Origin: Oceanobacillus indicireducens
GTDB taxonomy: Bacteria > Bacillota > Bacilli > Bacillales > Amphibacillaceae
Reading direction: 5' to 3'
Length of the DNA stretch: 64,000 nt
Assembly: GCF_014647195.1 (NCBI RefSeq)
Contig: NZ_BMOS01000008.1
Location: forward strand, 31,091 to 95,090
Position numbers and translations under genes: made by a program. The notes below the pieces were generated by a model. That model was not told the DNA's origin. It worked only from the letters and a program-made list of their open reading frames with translations, and did not search any database. Positions within the stretch are counted from its first letter, which is position 1. Every line of letters begins with the position of its first letter. Positions 52,056 to 61,181 of this stretch are shown piece by piece.

Positions 52056-53045
52056 TCAATTGCTTGTTAAAAACAACTTCCCTTGAACCTTTTTAGCCTC
52101 AACAGCATGTATAGCCGATTTAATATCTAATAAATCATATGTAGAATTTGCAACCATCAGCTGCAATTTCTGATCACCTAATAATCTGATCACATGATCA
52201 AAGGCTCCCCGCCATTCATTTATGGAGACATTTTTATTCCAATTCCGCAAGTGAAATAGATTAGCTTTCACTTTTGCTTTATTTACAATTTCCTTCCAGT
52301 TCACTTGCATCCCTGATAAAAGGCCAATTGTTAAGAAGTTACCGTTCGGACGTACACAAAAGGCCAACTCGTTACCAGAAGGGCCTCCAACCGAATCGAT
52401 AGCGGCAACCGCACCCCTTCCATTTGTTAACTCCATAACGGTTTCGGTTAGAGAAGCGCTTGAAGTGTTTATAACATAAGAGGCACCTAAATCAAGTGAA
52501 TCTTCCGTATATTTATCATTTCGTGTAACTGCAACTAATTTAAATCCTAGCACCTTCGCTAATTGAGCAAATATCCGACCAATGGAAGACCCGCACGCAT
52601 TAACCAATAAAGTATCATTGGGCTGTAATTTCAACACCTCTGTACAAATCACCCATGCTGTAATCGGATTGATGTACATCTGTGCTGCTGTGAAATCATC
52701 AATGAACTCTGGTATCGGAACTGCAAATTCCGCTGATGTTCTTACATATGCTTGCCACGTCCCTTCTCCGCGCAAGGCTAAGACACGTCTTCCGATAAGT
52801 TGGTTGGACACGTTTGAACCTACTTCTTCCACCACACCAACACCTTCATAACCAGGAATAGTTGGTAAGGATATACGGTGGGCGTAAGAACCTCTAATTG
52901 GTATGAGATCAGAAGGATTAATAGGGCGTGCTAACATTCGAACTAGAACTTCATTCTCTTTTGGTGGCTTAACTTTCTTATCCTCAACACTTAACACATC
53001 CTCGGGACTACCAAATTTATAGAATCTAACACATGTTGCATTCAT
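52056..53045 (-). CDS. zinc-independent MDR oxidoreductase (2-enoyl reductase/ETR-like)
   Basis: 329 residues of the medium-chain dehydrogenase fold without zinc-binding cysteines. MLARPINPSDLIPIRGSYAH near residue 34, PGYEGVGVVEEVG near 62, and cofactor domain with VNACGSSIGRIFAQLAKVLG near 148 (NADPH type). The pattern INPSDL..GSY and PGYEGVG fits the mitochondrial enoyl reductase/ETR1 group and related quinone reductases. The substrate is unknown. ATG follows AAGGAGGCATGCA. It is monocistronic. Confidence 0.85.
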   Translation of the reverse strand: MNATCVRFYKFGSPEDVLSVEDKKVKPPKENEVLVRMLARPINPSDLIPIRGSYAHRISLPTIPGYEGVGVVEEVGSNVSNQLIGRRVLALRGEGTWQAYVRTSAEFAVPIPEFIDDFTAAQMYINPITAWVICTEVLKLQPNDTLLVNACGSSIGRIFAQLAKVLGFKLVAVTRNDKYTEDSLDLGASYVINTSSASLTETVMELTNGRGAVAAIDSVGGPSGNELAFCVRPNGNFLTIGLLSGMQVNWKEIVNKAKVKANLFHLRNWNKNVSINEWRGAFDHVIRLLGDQKLQLMVANSTYDLLDIKSAIHAVEAKKVQGKLFLTSN

Positions 53046-53159
53046 TGCATGCCTCCTTGCTAGTAATTAAATTTTTTTAATATACGTTGAATTTAAGTTT
53101 TGTACATTATTAAAAGCAAAAAGTCTGTTCCTTTAGCTGGGACTGGCACTTTAGTAGAG

Positions 53160-53308
53160 TCGCACGTCTAGTAGGGATTATCGCACCGGCTTCGAAAAAA
53201 TTCGCACGCTACCCGGGAATTACGCTCCATTCCCAATCAATCTCGCACACCACCCGAAATTTACGCACCATTCCTGAACAATCCTGCACGCCACCCGGAA
53301 CTGGCGCG
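53160..53308. repeat. tandem array, about 42-bp period (3.5 units)
   Basis: TCGCACG-like starts at 53160, 53202, 53243 and 53285, 41-42 bp apart. A unit reads TCGCACGCTACCCGGGAATT, ACGCTCCATTCCCAATCAA. Each unit has a second CGCACC/CGCTCC half-way, so the array can also be seen as about 21-bp half units. It is not coding. Confidence 0.7.
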
Positions 53309-53315
53309 GCCGTCC

Positions 53316-53510
53316 TTATTTTATTATGTAGATAAGCATTGTAAATCCCCAAAGAAGACATGCAAGCTGGGTTGTAATATACATTGTGAATTCAAAAGGT
53401 GTCAGCTTCCTTTCCCTTTTGATTTTCTTTAAGTGTCTATAGTAAAAAAATGAACTCAATAATAGCAATAAGATGGAGAGTTCATGTAATTGTTCTAATA
53501 GGGTTTCCAA
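53316..53510 (-). CDS. small membrane protein (64 aa)
   Basis: The TTG at 53510 has AAGGAGG eight bases upstream. Two hydrophobic segments (LSILLLLLSSFFYY near 12-25, TTQLACLLWGFTMLIYII near 46-63) flank a basic loop KKIKRERKLTPFE. The family was not recognised. Convincing ribosome binding site and charge pattern support it. Confidence 0.6.
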   Translation of the reverse strand: METLLEQLHELSILLLLLSSFFYYRHLKKIKRERKLTPFEFTMYITTQLACLLWGFTMLIYIIK

Positions 53511-53591
53511 CAGGGCTGCCTCCTTTTATCCGATTAATCTTTGGTCCAAATGAATAGGCAAGGTCATGAACGAATGACCTTGCCATTTATT

Positions 53592-54794
53592 TTATCGCTC
53601 CATCTCATTTCTAACAAATAATTTCCTACTCCGATAAACCATCATGCTTACAATCAATAGCAAGATTCCAGAAAATACAAATACCATTCTAATCCCAAAT
53701 AAATCTGCTAATACTCCCATCATAAGGGAAGCGACGCCAAAGATACCCGTTGAAATCGCACCTAACGAAGTATATACCGTTGCCAATTGTTCTTTAGGTA
53801 CACTAGTTTGGATAACTGTTTGCTGCGGGATTCCTTTGATCTGTCCAAACAGCCCGATACATAGTGATAGAAACAAGGCAAAGATCGGGATGCTGTTTAT
53901 ACTAAACAAAATGGTGACTAGAAAGCTTGCAAAGGAACCGGTGAAGATAAAAGCACCTATTCTCCTTTCAACAAAAGAGGAATATTTGATGCAATATACA
54001 CTGCCTAAGATTAAACCTAAAAAGAAACTACCATTAATGAATCCCCACCATTGTTCGCCTACTTGTAAGGCATCACTGACAAATATAAAAAGTATAGCAG
54101 CAATCCAGACTGTTCCAGCAATGGTAGCGAAAAAGTCAATCCAAGCAATCTTCCTCAAAACAGGTGTGTAATATAGAGTTTTCCATCCCGCTTTTATTTG
54201 CGCGACTTTTCCTTTGTGCTCGGGTTTACGATGGCTAACGTTTTCTAGCAAACATAATGAAAAACTCGATAAAATAAATAATCCACCAACGACCCAAATA
54301 AGCTGATATGCGCTTAAAAACACTAAAAATAAACTTCCTGCAAACCACATTACCGTTTGAATAAATTGATAAACCGTTTCAGCAAGCCCATTCGCCTGAA
54401 TTAAACGATCCGGTTTGACATAATGCGGGATCAATGTCTGCATCATTGGATTAGCACATCCGTCCAGGAATGCAATCATCGCGATAATCAAAAAAATAAT
54501 ATAGTAATTAGATGCTGTTAGACCAATCAACATAAATCCTAATACGACGAGTAATATTGTTTTACCAATTTGTGAGCCTGCCAATAACCATTTTAAATTT
54601 ACCTTTCCAATCAAAATAGGAGTCAGTATACTGGAAACAAACATGGACGAAGTAATCGTAAACGGAACAAAAGAAGCAGCCGTTGCCGAATCCGTTAAAG
54701 CAAAAATTGTACTAATAATACTCACCATATATAACACATCGCCTATATTAGCGAGTGATTGTCCCGACAGTAGTAATGCAAAGTTTCTATTCAA
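53592..54794 (-). CDS. MFS transporter, MefA/DHA3-like
   Basis: 400 residues with 12 predicted helices. FALLLSGQSLANIGDVLYMV at the N-terminus, the DGCANPMMQTLIPHYVKPDR segment near 111 and LIQANGLAETVYQFIQTVMW after it match macrolide-efflux-like DHA3 transporters. The substrate is unknown, probably a drug or natural product. The TTG start follows GGGGGAAAAG. It lies just left of the group II intron and its gene does not appear disturbed by it. Confidence 0.85.
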   Translation of the reverse strand: MNRNFALLLSGQSLANIGDVLYMVSIISTIFALTDSATAASFVPFTITSSMFVSSILTPILIGKVNLKWLLAGSQIGKTILLVVLGFMLIGLTASNYYIIFLIIAMIAFLDGCANPMMQTLIPHYVKPDRLIQANGLAETVYQFIQTVMWFAGSLFLVFLSAYQLIWVVGGLFILSSFSLCLLENVSHRKPEHKGKVAQIKAGWKTLYYTPVLRKIAWIDFFATIAGTVWIAAILFIFVSDALQVGEQWWGFINGSFFLGLILGSVYCIKYSSFVERRIGAFIFTGSFASFLVTILFSINSIPIFALFLSLCIGLFGQIKGIPQQTVIQTSVPKEQLATVYTSLGAISTGIFGVASLMMGVLADLFGIRMVFVFSGILLLIVSMMVYRSRKLFVRNEMER

Positions 54795-54899
54795 TTTTTA
54801 TCTTTTCCCCCAGTCGTTCAAATAAAATTTGCGTTAACAAGGGGAAATCAAATCGGATGGTCCATCTAACATTTTCTCCTTTTGACTAAGATAAAGTGA

Positions 54900-56725
54900 A
54901 TCGAGTAGATGACTAGCCATTAATTGGCTAGTCGACCTCTCACACCACCGTACGTACGGTTCCGTATACGGCGGTTCAACCTTTTAAGTATCGTAGCTCA
55001 TAGAGTATGGACAAATCTTTCAGTCCCCATTTTATGAGTCTTTCATTTGTTATGGCGCGATGGATGATGTCATTCATTGATGCCCGCCAATACCCTTTGC
55101 GAGAGTTAGCCAGCTTCATGGAGTCATCATGATTGATTCCGTATTTACGAAGCATTTTATACTTCGTGCGTATCGTTTTCCAGCGTTTCCATATCAGTTG
55201 TCTTAATCGATGATGTATCCACTGTTGGATTTCTTTTATGAAGTTCTTCATATTAGAAATGCCATAGTAGTTTATCCAACCTTCTGTCGTTTGATTGATC
55301 TCTGTGATTATTTCATGAAAGGTTCCCGGTCGTTTCCGACTGGTTAATTTTCTTAGTTTCTCTTTGAATTTTCGTTTCGCCGACCTGCTGGGTCGGCAAT
55401 TTACTTTCCCATTAGATTCTGTATGTTAAATCCTAGGAAAGTAGCTTTGGTCGCACCACATACCTTGCTTTTCTTCTGATTTATCATAAGCCCTAAATCC
55501 TTTTCTACAAACTTGGTTATACTTTCCATGACTCTTTCACCAGCACGTTTACTTTTAACGTAGATGACGAAATCGTCCGCGAATCTAATGAAACGGTGTT
55601 CTCTTCTTTCTAGCTCTCTGTCTAACATATTCAGATAGACGTTCGCTAAAATCGGCGATAATGGTCCTCCCTGTGGAGCACCTTTTGTCGTTTCGATATA
55701 GATATCTTTATCAAGTATACCTGAGCGTAGGAAACTCCAAATTAGTTTTAATACTATTTTATCTTTGATAAAATATTCCAGGTAGGCTCTTATGCGTTGG
55801 TGGTGTATCGTATCAAAGTAACTTTTCAAATCACAATCAACAACGACTCGATAGCCTTCTTGATAATATTCTTTGGCTTTTTCTATTGCTTGGTGCTGAT
55901 TTCTCCCTTTACGGAATCCAAAGCTGTATTCCGAAAAATGGGGGTCAATGATTGGGTCAATAACTTGAAGTATTGCTTGTTGAACAACTCTGTCCAAGAT
56001 GGCTACCCTCTTTACAGGTTGAGGTTTATACGTACCATCCTTTAGCTTTCGTTTAAGTTGGTCATAGTACTTAAGCATATGACTTTCAAGTTCATTGACC
56101 GTTATACCATCTACTCCTGGCGCACCTTTATTTGCATAGACTTTCTTGTATGCAGTCCAAAGATTATGATCTGTGACTACATTATCGATTAAATTGATAC
56201 CATCTTGTTTCTCCATATCCATGCGACATCCCTACACTTTCCCATTTACCCTTTCGTTTCCAACGTATCTCTCCATGGGCAGTCATCTTTTCGGCAAATG
56301 CCACGATTATTGTCTGTGTTTAGGCGGCGATGTCTGCACCTCCTTGTTCTTCAAGATTAAGATTGTTCTGCCCTTCGTTCCGTGTTGGAACTACTATGGC
56401 TTCTGCTGACTTCTCACGATAAATCTTTTTCAACCGAGTAACTTCGTCCGTGAGACCTCCCCGGGTAAGGACTATAACCTTCCTCCCATGTAACTGTTGT
56501 ATTTACTGTATGGAACTCGTGCAGTATCGGACTTTGTTTTGAGTTGCAAACTCATCCATTCCAAGTCAGCCTTATATACAATTTCTGTTCGTCAGTTCGG
56601 GATTTTGCTTCCAGCTTCCTTCAGATTCCGAATCACTTCGGACACCCTTGCCTTCAGCTAACAGTTCCTACTGCCAAGCCTGTAGTGGACTTTCACCACC
56701 AAGTTATAGCCCATGCCGGGCGCAC
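54900..56725 (-). mobile_element. bacterial class C group II intron
   Basis: The intron reads 5' GTGCGCCCGGCATGGGC (from 56725) to CTACTCGAT (54900) on the minus strand. Domain V at 54944-54975 reads ACCGCCGTATACGG, AACC loop, GTACGTACGGTGGT, with the CGC triad of class C. Domain VI is at 54911-54933 (GACTAGCCA / TGGCTAGTC). Its flanks, joined, restore the repeat AAAGTGAAACTTCATTCAG found uninterrupted at 25152. The 5' exon ends in a terminator-like hairpin, the target class C introns prefer. The length is 1826 bp. Its reverse transcriptase is damaged. Confidence 0.9.
54976..56222 (-). pseudogene. ltrA: group II intron reverse transcriptase, defective
   Basis: The frame from ATG 56222 has KVYANKGAPGVDGITVNELE, SFGFRKGRNQHQAIEKAKEY, the polymerase motif RFADDFVIYVKS and GAPQGGPLSPILANVYLNML. 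Two faults are visible. After KPQPVKRVAI about 15 residues of RT motif 2 (the PKPDGG..GIPT part) are missing in frame. At FLGFNIQNLMGK the frame shifts by one base and stops at 55401, while VNCRPSRSAKRKFKEKLRKL continues in the next frame to 54976 through the maturase domain (GWINYYG, HRAITNERLIKWGL). No endonuclease domain is present, as in class C. Confidence 0.88.
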
Positions 56726-56785
56726 AACTTCATTCAGTGGGGGTTTTTTCCCGCCCCCACTGAATGTTAGTTGAACAGAATCAGG
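56726..56785 (+). repeat. dispersed hairpin repeat, copy split by the intron
   Basis: AACTTCATTCAGTGGGGG and CCCCCACTGAATGTTAG form a strong hairpin next to the intron 5' end; GTTAGTTGAACAGAATCAG follows as in the copy at 25152. The other half of the repeat (ATAAAGTGA) is on the far side of the intron at 54891-54899. Confidence 0.8.
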
Positions 56786-56886
56786 AATTTACGGACTGTA
56801 TATCCCCTGCCTTGACATTTTGGTTTTCCCTCTTGTTTAAAGGTGGGGGTATTACAGACCGTTAACAGACCGTTAATACGTGATAA
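56785..56886 (+). repeat. ACGGACTGTA hairpin repeat, copy 2
   Basis: ACGGACTGTATATCCCC (56791-56807) pairs with GGGGTATTACAGACCGT (56846-56862); the motif ACAGACCGTTA is then duplicated directly. It follows immediately on the hairpin repeat at 56726, sharing the CAGAATCAG..ATTTAC junction with the copies at 25219 and 47041. Confidence 0.65.
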
Positions 56887-56971
56887 ATCCGGGGGAAAGA
56901 GGACTTATCTTATATTTTAACCTTTACAAACATTTCTGTTAATTAATCTTACGTTAATAGTGTATTATCAG

Positions 56972-57226
56972 CTACTGGTTTTCCTTTTTGTTTAATAACA
57001 CGATAGCCGGGAGGGCAATAATCGATGCGACAAATAACGAAACACTTACTGCTCCTAGTCCCATCCCTTCCCATCTCCCAATAAGGAAACTGGTGAAAAA
57101 TAAAATAATGCTTACAAATACGAACGCGATCGGAAAAAGTATTTTTTTCCCTAATCCCTTTGGAATGAATGACAGAAGAATTGCTGCGATCATAAAGAAT
57201 AGTGTTAAAGCAACCAGACTCCACAT
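56972..57226 (-). CDS. YesK-like small membrane protein
   Basis: About 84 residues with three hydrophobic helices. The SLVALTLFFMIAAILLSFIP start, FTSFLIGRWEGMGLGAVSVS near 50 and the short Lys-rich end match the YesK family. ATG 57226 was chosen because AAGGGAG lies nine bases before it; the TTG 18 bases upstream lies before that site. The function is unknown. It is a single gene. Confidence 0.65.
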   Translation of the reverse strand: MWSLVALTLFFMIAAILLSFIPKGLGKKILFPIAFVFVSIILFFTSFLIGRWEGMGLGAVSVSLFVASIIALPAIVLLNKKENQ

Positions 57227-57300
57227 TTGCCAGACTCCCTTCAAAGGATATCAAACTATTGACCTTTTATTCATAGCCATTCCGTCATTTTCAAATAAAG

Positions 57301-57350
57301 AATAACCACCCTAGCAGCCTGAAAAGCTAATTTTAGGTAGTTATTTTTTT
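57301..57350. terminator. hairpin with T-tract
   Basis: AATAACCACC and GGTAGTTATT pair, followed by seven T on the plus strand. It lies between two minus-strand genes, so its user is unclear. Confidence 0.5.
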
Positions 57351-57379
57351 ATACTAATTAGTGAGTCTTCCCCTTTAAA

Positions 57380-57425
57380 GGGCTGTTGCACTAAACCGTT
57401 TGGTGTTCGCGCACCAGACGGTTTT
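57380..57425 (+). mobile_element. possible IS1182-type terminal remnant
   Basis: GGGCTGTTGCACTAAACCG resembles the terminal repeat of IS1182-family elements and is followed by a hairpin (AAACCGTTTGGTG / CACCAGACGGTTT). Neither a transposase nor a second end was found, so at best this is a solitary end. Confidence 0.35.
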
Positions 57426-57498
57426 ACTACTATACCCGAGTTTAGGATAAAAAGAAACATTCTTACTTTTCCAATGACTCATTTGCTGTTTTTTAATT

Positions 57499-57840
57499 TT
57501 AACGTTTAATCGCATAGACAATCAAGAGAAAAAACACTAAAACAATTAAACTATATTCGACAGCAATACGTTTTTTGCTCTTGTTCTTCTTTCTAGTTTC
57601 CTTATTTTTCTCCCTTTTAACCTGCTTATCTGTACTTGTTAAAAACCACATGATCGTTACAGTAATAAGAGTCACGGGAATTAACAGTAGTAATTCATTA
57701 ACCCGTCTTAATTCACCATCGAGAAGTGAACCATATAAATAAATGGTGAAGCTGATCGTGATTGGAATAGAAATAAAATCACAAATTAGAACTTTATTTT
57801 TTAATCGACGGTACTCATTAGCTGAAATGTTATTCATCAT
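57499..57840 (-). CDS. hypothetical membrane protein (113 aa)
   Basis: Three hydrophobic segments: ISIPITISFTIYLYGSLL near 23-40, LLLLIPVTLITVTIMWFL near 49-66 and YSLIVLVFFLLIVYAI near 96-111. Between the second and third lies a very basic stretch (KQVKREKNKETRKKNKSKKR). The ATGATG start has GAGGAGG and AGGAAGG before it. No family was recognised. It is monocistronic. Confidence 0.65.
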   Translation of the reverse strand: MMNNISANEYRRLKNKVLICDFISIPITISFTIYLYGSLLDGELRRVNELLLLIPVTLITVTIMWFLTSTDKQVKREKNKETRKKNKSKKRIAVEYSLIVLVFFLLIVYAIKR

Positions 57841-58487
57841 CCTTCCTACCTCCTCAACTAATTTTTCCTATTTATGTAAATCAGCATATTATCCCAGACA
57901 TCACATATCAAATTAATCCGGTTCAAAATCTGGGATAATTTGTACCTTTGCTCACTTTATTTCAGGTTTGAAAATAACTTGGCAAATTATTTCAGATATT
58001 TTTTTATAAAAAGGGAGATCAATTATTGGCAGTATTTTTTCTCTAATATTCGAACCTTGTATGTCTCTACTAAATGTAGGAAGAAATCAACCTCATCTTC
58101 AATTGTAACAAACCAATCATTATAATCTATATTCCTACCCGCATTATACCACTTTCTTCAATAGCCATTTGAACAATTTCCTCATCAATTTGTTCTTTCT
58201 TTTACTGCTCCATACAGTAAGGAATTGATTAATAGGAAAACTTTACAAACTTATAAAACTCTAATATAGTTTGTATATGTCCAAAAGTTTAAATTGGTAG
58301 AATGTATTTTAAAATCAAAAAACTAATCTGATTCACAATATCTTATCTTAGGACAAGTTTAGACAAAAGATAAGTAATCGGTATTTAAGCATTTTTTTAC
58401 ATAATCGGTGATTCGGAAAGTGGATGGAATAATAATTTTATTAACATTTTCTTTGGAACTTAGAGTTTCAATTATCTACATCTAGAC
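57841..58487. other. gene-poor stretch with a decayed gene
   Basis: Apart from the coding relic at 58023-58213, the region is AT-rich (often above 70 percent by eye) and holds no supported gene. A 61-residue plus-strand frame at 57940-58125 is the shadow of that relic. TATCTTATCTTAGGACAAG near 58340 may form weak structure. Confidence 0.4.
58023..58213 (-). pseudogene. decayed small gene, unknown family
   Basis: The minus strand reads MEQ, a stop, KKEQIDEEIVQMAIEESGIM then RVGI and a stop; shifted by one frame it continues NIDYNDWFVTIEDEVDFFLH then LVETYKVRILEKKYCQ to TAA at 58023. The pieces fit a single acidic protein broken by a stop and a frameshift. The family was not recognised. Confidence 0.4.
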
Positions 58488-58501
58488 GGTAAGCGCATTC
58501 A
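58488..58501 (+). promoter_or_regulatory. candidate cre site
   Basis: GGTAAGCGCATTCA fits the CcpA consensus TGNAANCGNNNNCA at all fixed positions but the first. It lies about 20 bases before the start of the dehydrogenase operon, where binding would block transcription when preferred sugars are present. Confidence 0.5.
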
Positions 58502-58521
58502 ATTTAAAGGAGATGAATACA

Positions 58522-59301
58522 ATGACTGATAATGGTAATAAAATAAATAATAAATCAACGGAAGAGAAACAAGAATTTGATTCGAGTCGGCGCCGATTTG
58601 TCAAAAACACTGGAATGATTATTGGTGGTGTCGCGGGAGGTTCGGTCCTTGGTGGTCTATTAACGAACCAATTTCAATCAGATACGGAAACGACGGACGG
58701 AAAAAAAGAACCAGCACCTGCAACAGAAGCACGCATGTTTTTTACTCGATATGAAGATTTCGTAGTTTTAGAGCAAGCGACGGAGCGGATTTATCCGGAA
58801 GATGATAATGGACCTGGTGCTATTGGATTAGGGGTTCCTTATTTTATAGATAAACAACTTGCAGGTAAGTGGGGAGTAAATGCGAAAGACTATCGTCAAG
58901 GACCTTTCTTAGAATCAGATCCGACAGCAGATATGTCTAGTTTAACACGAGGAGAAATTTTTATTTTAGGACTCCGTAAAATAAATGAGGAGAGCCAAAG
59001 TCGATTTGACACGACATTCGCTAAAATTGAAGCAGAGCAACAGGATGAAATATTAGCAAACTTTGCGAGTGGAGATGTGGATATGAAAGGAATTGGTTCG
59101 AATCGTTTTTTCGATTTGCTTCGAACAGCAACACTAGAGGGAGCTTATTCTGATCCAATGTACGGTGGTAACCGAAATATAGAAGGTTGGAAAATGAAGG
59201 AATTCCCAGGTGCTGTCGCTTCATATGCCGACATTATTGATGAAGAAGAATTTGTAAAGATGGATCCAGTAAGCTTAACGAATTATCAACAGAAATCATA
59301 A
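58522..59301 (+). CDS. gluconate 2-dehydrogenase subunit 3 family protein (Tat signal)
   Basis: 259 residues. The twin-arginine signal SRRRFVKNTGMIIGGVAGGS (near 22-41) directs export in folded form. The mature domain starts after residue 50 and has EARMFFTRYEDFVVLEQATE, YPEDDNGPGAIGLGVPYFID and MYGGNRNIEGWKMKEFPGA, all of the small subunit of membrane gluconate/polyol dehydrogenases. ATG 58522 follows AAAGGAGATGAATACA. The flavin subunit follows 19 bases later and has no signal of its own, so it probably leaves the cell bound to this subunit. The substrate is not known. Confidence 0.85.
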   Translation: MTDNGNKINNKSTEEKQEFDSSRRRFVKNTGMIIGGVAGGSVLGGLLTNQFQSDTETTDGKKEPAPATEARMFFTRYEDFVVLEQATERIYPEDDNGPGAIGLGVPYFIDKQLAGKWGVNAKDYRQGPFLESDPTADMSSLTRGEIFILGLRKINEESQSRFDTTFAKIEAEQQDEILANFASGDVDMKGIGSNRFFDLLRTATLEGAYSDPMYGGNRNIEGWKMKEFPGAVASYADIIDEEEFVKMDPVSLTNYQQKS

Positions 59302-59320
59302 TACATAAAGGGGTAGAAAA

Positions 59321-61081
59321 ATGGCTGAAAAATTAGATAGAGTAGATGTCGTTATCGTCGGTTCAGGTTGGGCTGGTGGAATAGCAGCTGCTGAACTTTC
59401 AAAAAAAGGATATGACGTTGTTTGTTTAGAACGTGGTAAAGATCATTCAACAGAAGACTTTATTGGTGCAAAAGACGAATTAAAATATAGTCGACGTATT
59501 GAAATGTTCCAAGACTTATCAAAGGAAACATTAACAATCCGAAATGAAATGGATGAAGTTGCAACACCACATAGAAGTAATGAAACGAACCCAATTAACG
59601 GAACAGATACAGGTGGATCAGGTGTCCATTGGAACGGTCAAATCTACCGCTGGTTACCGACAGACTTTGAAATTCGTAGTAAAACAATCGAAAAGTATGG
59701 GGAAGACATGATTCCTGAAGAAATGATAATGCAAGACTGGGGAATTACATATGATGAAATTGAACCATATTACGATAAGTTTGAAGAAACAATTGGTGTA
59801 TCGGGAGAACAAGATCCACTGCGTCCAGAAATGTCTAGACCATTCCCAAATCCACCATTAAAAGAAACAGCGACTACACGCTTATTTAAAAAGACTACTA
59901 AAGAGATGGGTTACCATCCATATCATATGGCATCTGCAAACGTGTCAGAACAATATGAGAATCCAGACGGCGAAACAATCAACGCATGTGTTTACTGTGC
60001 GTTCTGTGAGCAATATGGATGTGACTTTGGTGCCAAAGCTGACCCAATTGTAACTGTATTAGCGACTGCAAGAAGACATGACAACTTTGAATTAAGAAAT
60101 AATTCGTATGTTGTTCGTATATTACATGAAAATAGTCGTGCTACAGGTGTCCGTTATGTTGATACACAAACAGGATTAGAATATGATCAACCAGCAGATC
60201 TTGTAGTTGTTGGAGGATTTACATTTACAAATACACGATTACTATTATTATCAGAAATTGGTAAACCATACGATCCAGTAGCGAACACTGGTGTTATCGG
60301 TAAGAACATAACTACTCACTCTCCAAACTTGACTCACTTACGTGTAAGAGGATTCTTTGATAATAAAAAGTTCAACCGATATGCAGGTTCTGGAGCATTA
60401 GGTGCTACAATGGATGACTTTAACTTGGAACAGTTAGATCATACAGAGTTAGACTTCTTACATGGGTTCTTAATTCGGTCAACACAGTTAGGTACTAGAC
60501 CAATTACTCATAACCATGTTCCAGAAGGTACACCTACTTGGGGGCAAGAGTTTAAGGATAAATCCTTATTTTACACGCACCGTAATTTAGATATTCAGCA
60601 ACAAAATGGTGTTCTACCATGGCGCTATAACTACATGGATTTAGATCCAACGTATAAGGATGCTTTTGGTGATCCACTACTACGTGTTACGTCTAAATTC
60701 CATGATCAAGATCGTAACATCGTAAGATACGCACATCAAAGAGGAAAAGATATTTTAGAAAAAATGGGTGCAGATCATATTACTGTACCTGAAATTACAG
60801 ATGAAACAGAATTTGACCATACCAGTTTAGGAGACCATACGGCTGGAGGAGTTATTATGGGAGACAATCCGGAAACGTCTGCTGTTAATAACTACTCACA
60901 AATGTGGGATATGGAAAACTTATTCGTAGTAGGGGCTTCAGCATTCCCACACAATAGTTCATCTAACCCAACGAACACAGTTGGAGCTTTAACTTACCGT
61001 GCAACTGAAGGTATGATTGAATACCTCGAAAACGATGGCGGGTTACTTATCGAACCAGAAACGGAGAGAAGTAAGAGTTAA
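59321..61081 (+). CDS. GMC family oxidoreductase (dehydrogenase flavoprotein subunit)
   Basis: 586 residues. The FAD-binding VDVVIVGSGWAGGIAAAELS lies at residues 8-27. TGGSGVHWNGQIYRW near 108 is the flavin-attachment loop, CVYCAFCEQYGCDFGAKADP near 225 has the four Cys seen in gluconate 2-dehydrogenase-type subunits, and the C-terminal HNSSSNPTNTVGALTYRATE includes the catalytic His-Asn pair region. It oxidises a sugar or sugar acid. No cytochrome c subunit is encoded nearby, so electrons may go to quinone or another carrier. ATG follows AAAGGGGTAGAAAA. Confidence 0.9.
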   Translation: MAEKLDRVDVVIVGSGWAGGIAAAELSKKGYDVVCLERGKDHSTEDFIGAKDELKYSRRIEMFQDLSKETLTIRNEMDEVATPHRSNETNPINGTDTGGSGVHWNGQIYRWLPTDFEIRSKTIEKYGEDMIPEEMIMQDWGITYDEIEPYYDKFEETIGVSGEQDPLRPEMSRPFPNPPLKETATTRLFKKTTKEMGYHPYHMASANVSEQYENPDGETINACVYCAFCEQYGCDFGAKADPIVTVLATARRHDNFELRNNSYVVRILHENSRATGVRYVDTQTGLEYDQPADLVVVGGFTFTNTRLLLLSEIGKPYDPVANTGVIGKNITTHSPNLTHLRVRGFFDNKKFNRYAGSGALGATMDDFNLEQLDHTELDFLHGFLIRSTQLGTRPITHNHVPEGTPTWGQEFKDKSLFYTHRNLDIQQQNGVLPWRYNYMDLDPTYKDAFGDPLLRVTSKFHDQDRNIVRYAHQRGKDILEKMGADHITVPEITDETEFDHTSLGDHTAGGVIMGDNPETSAVNNYSQMWDMENLFVVGASAFPHNSSSNPTNTVGALTYRATEGMIEYLENDGGLLIEPETERSKS

Positions 61082-61181
61082 AAGTATAAAAGAGGGAAAA
61101 ATATATCGTGAATAGACAAAAAGAAGGTAAAATGCTTTCTCTTGTTTATTTTTTACAAATTAGTTGTGAGGAAGGATACAT

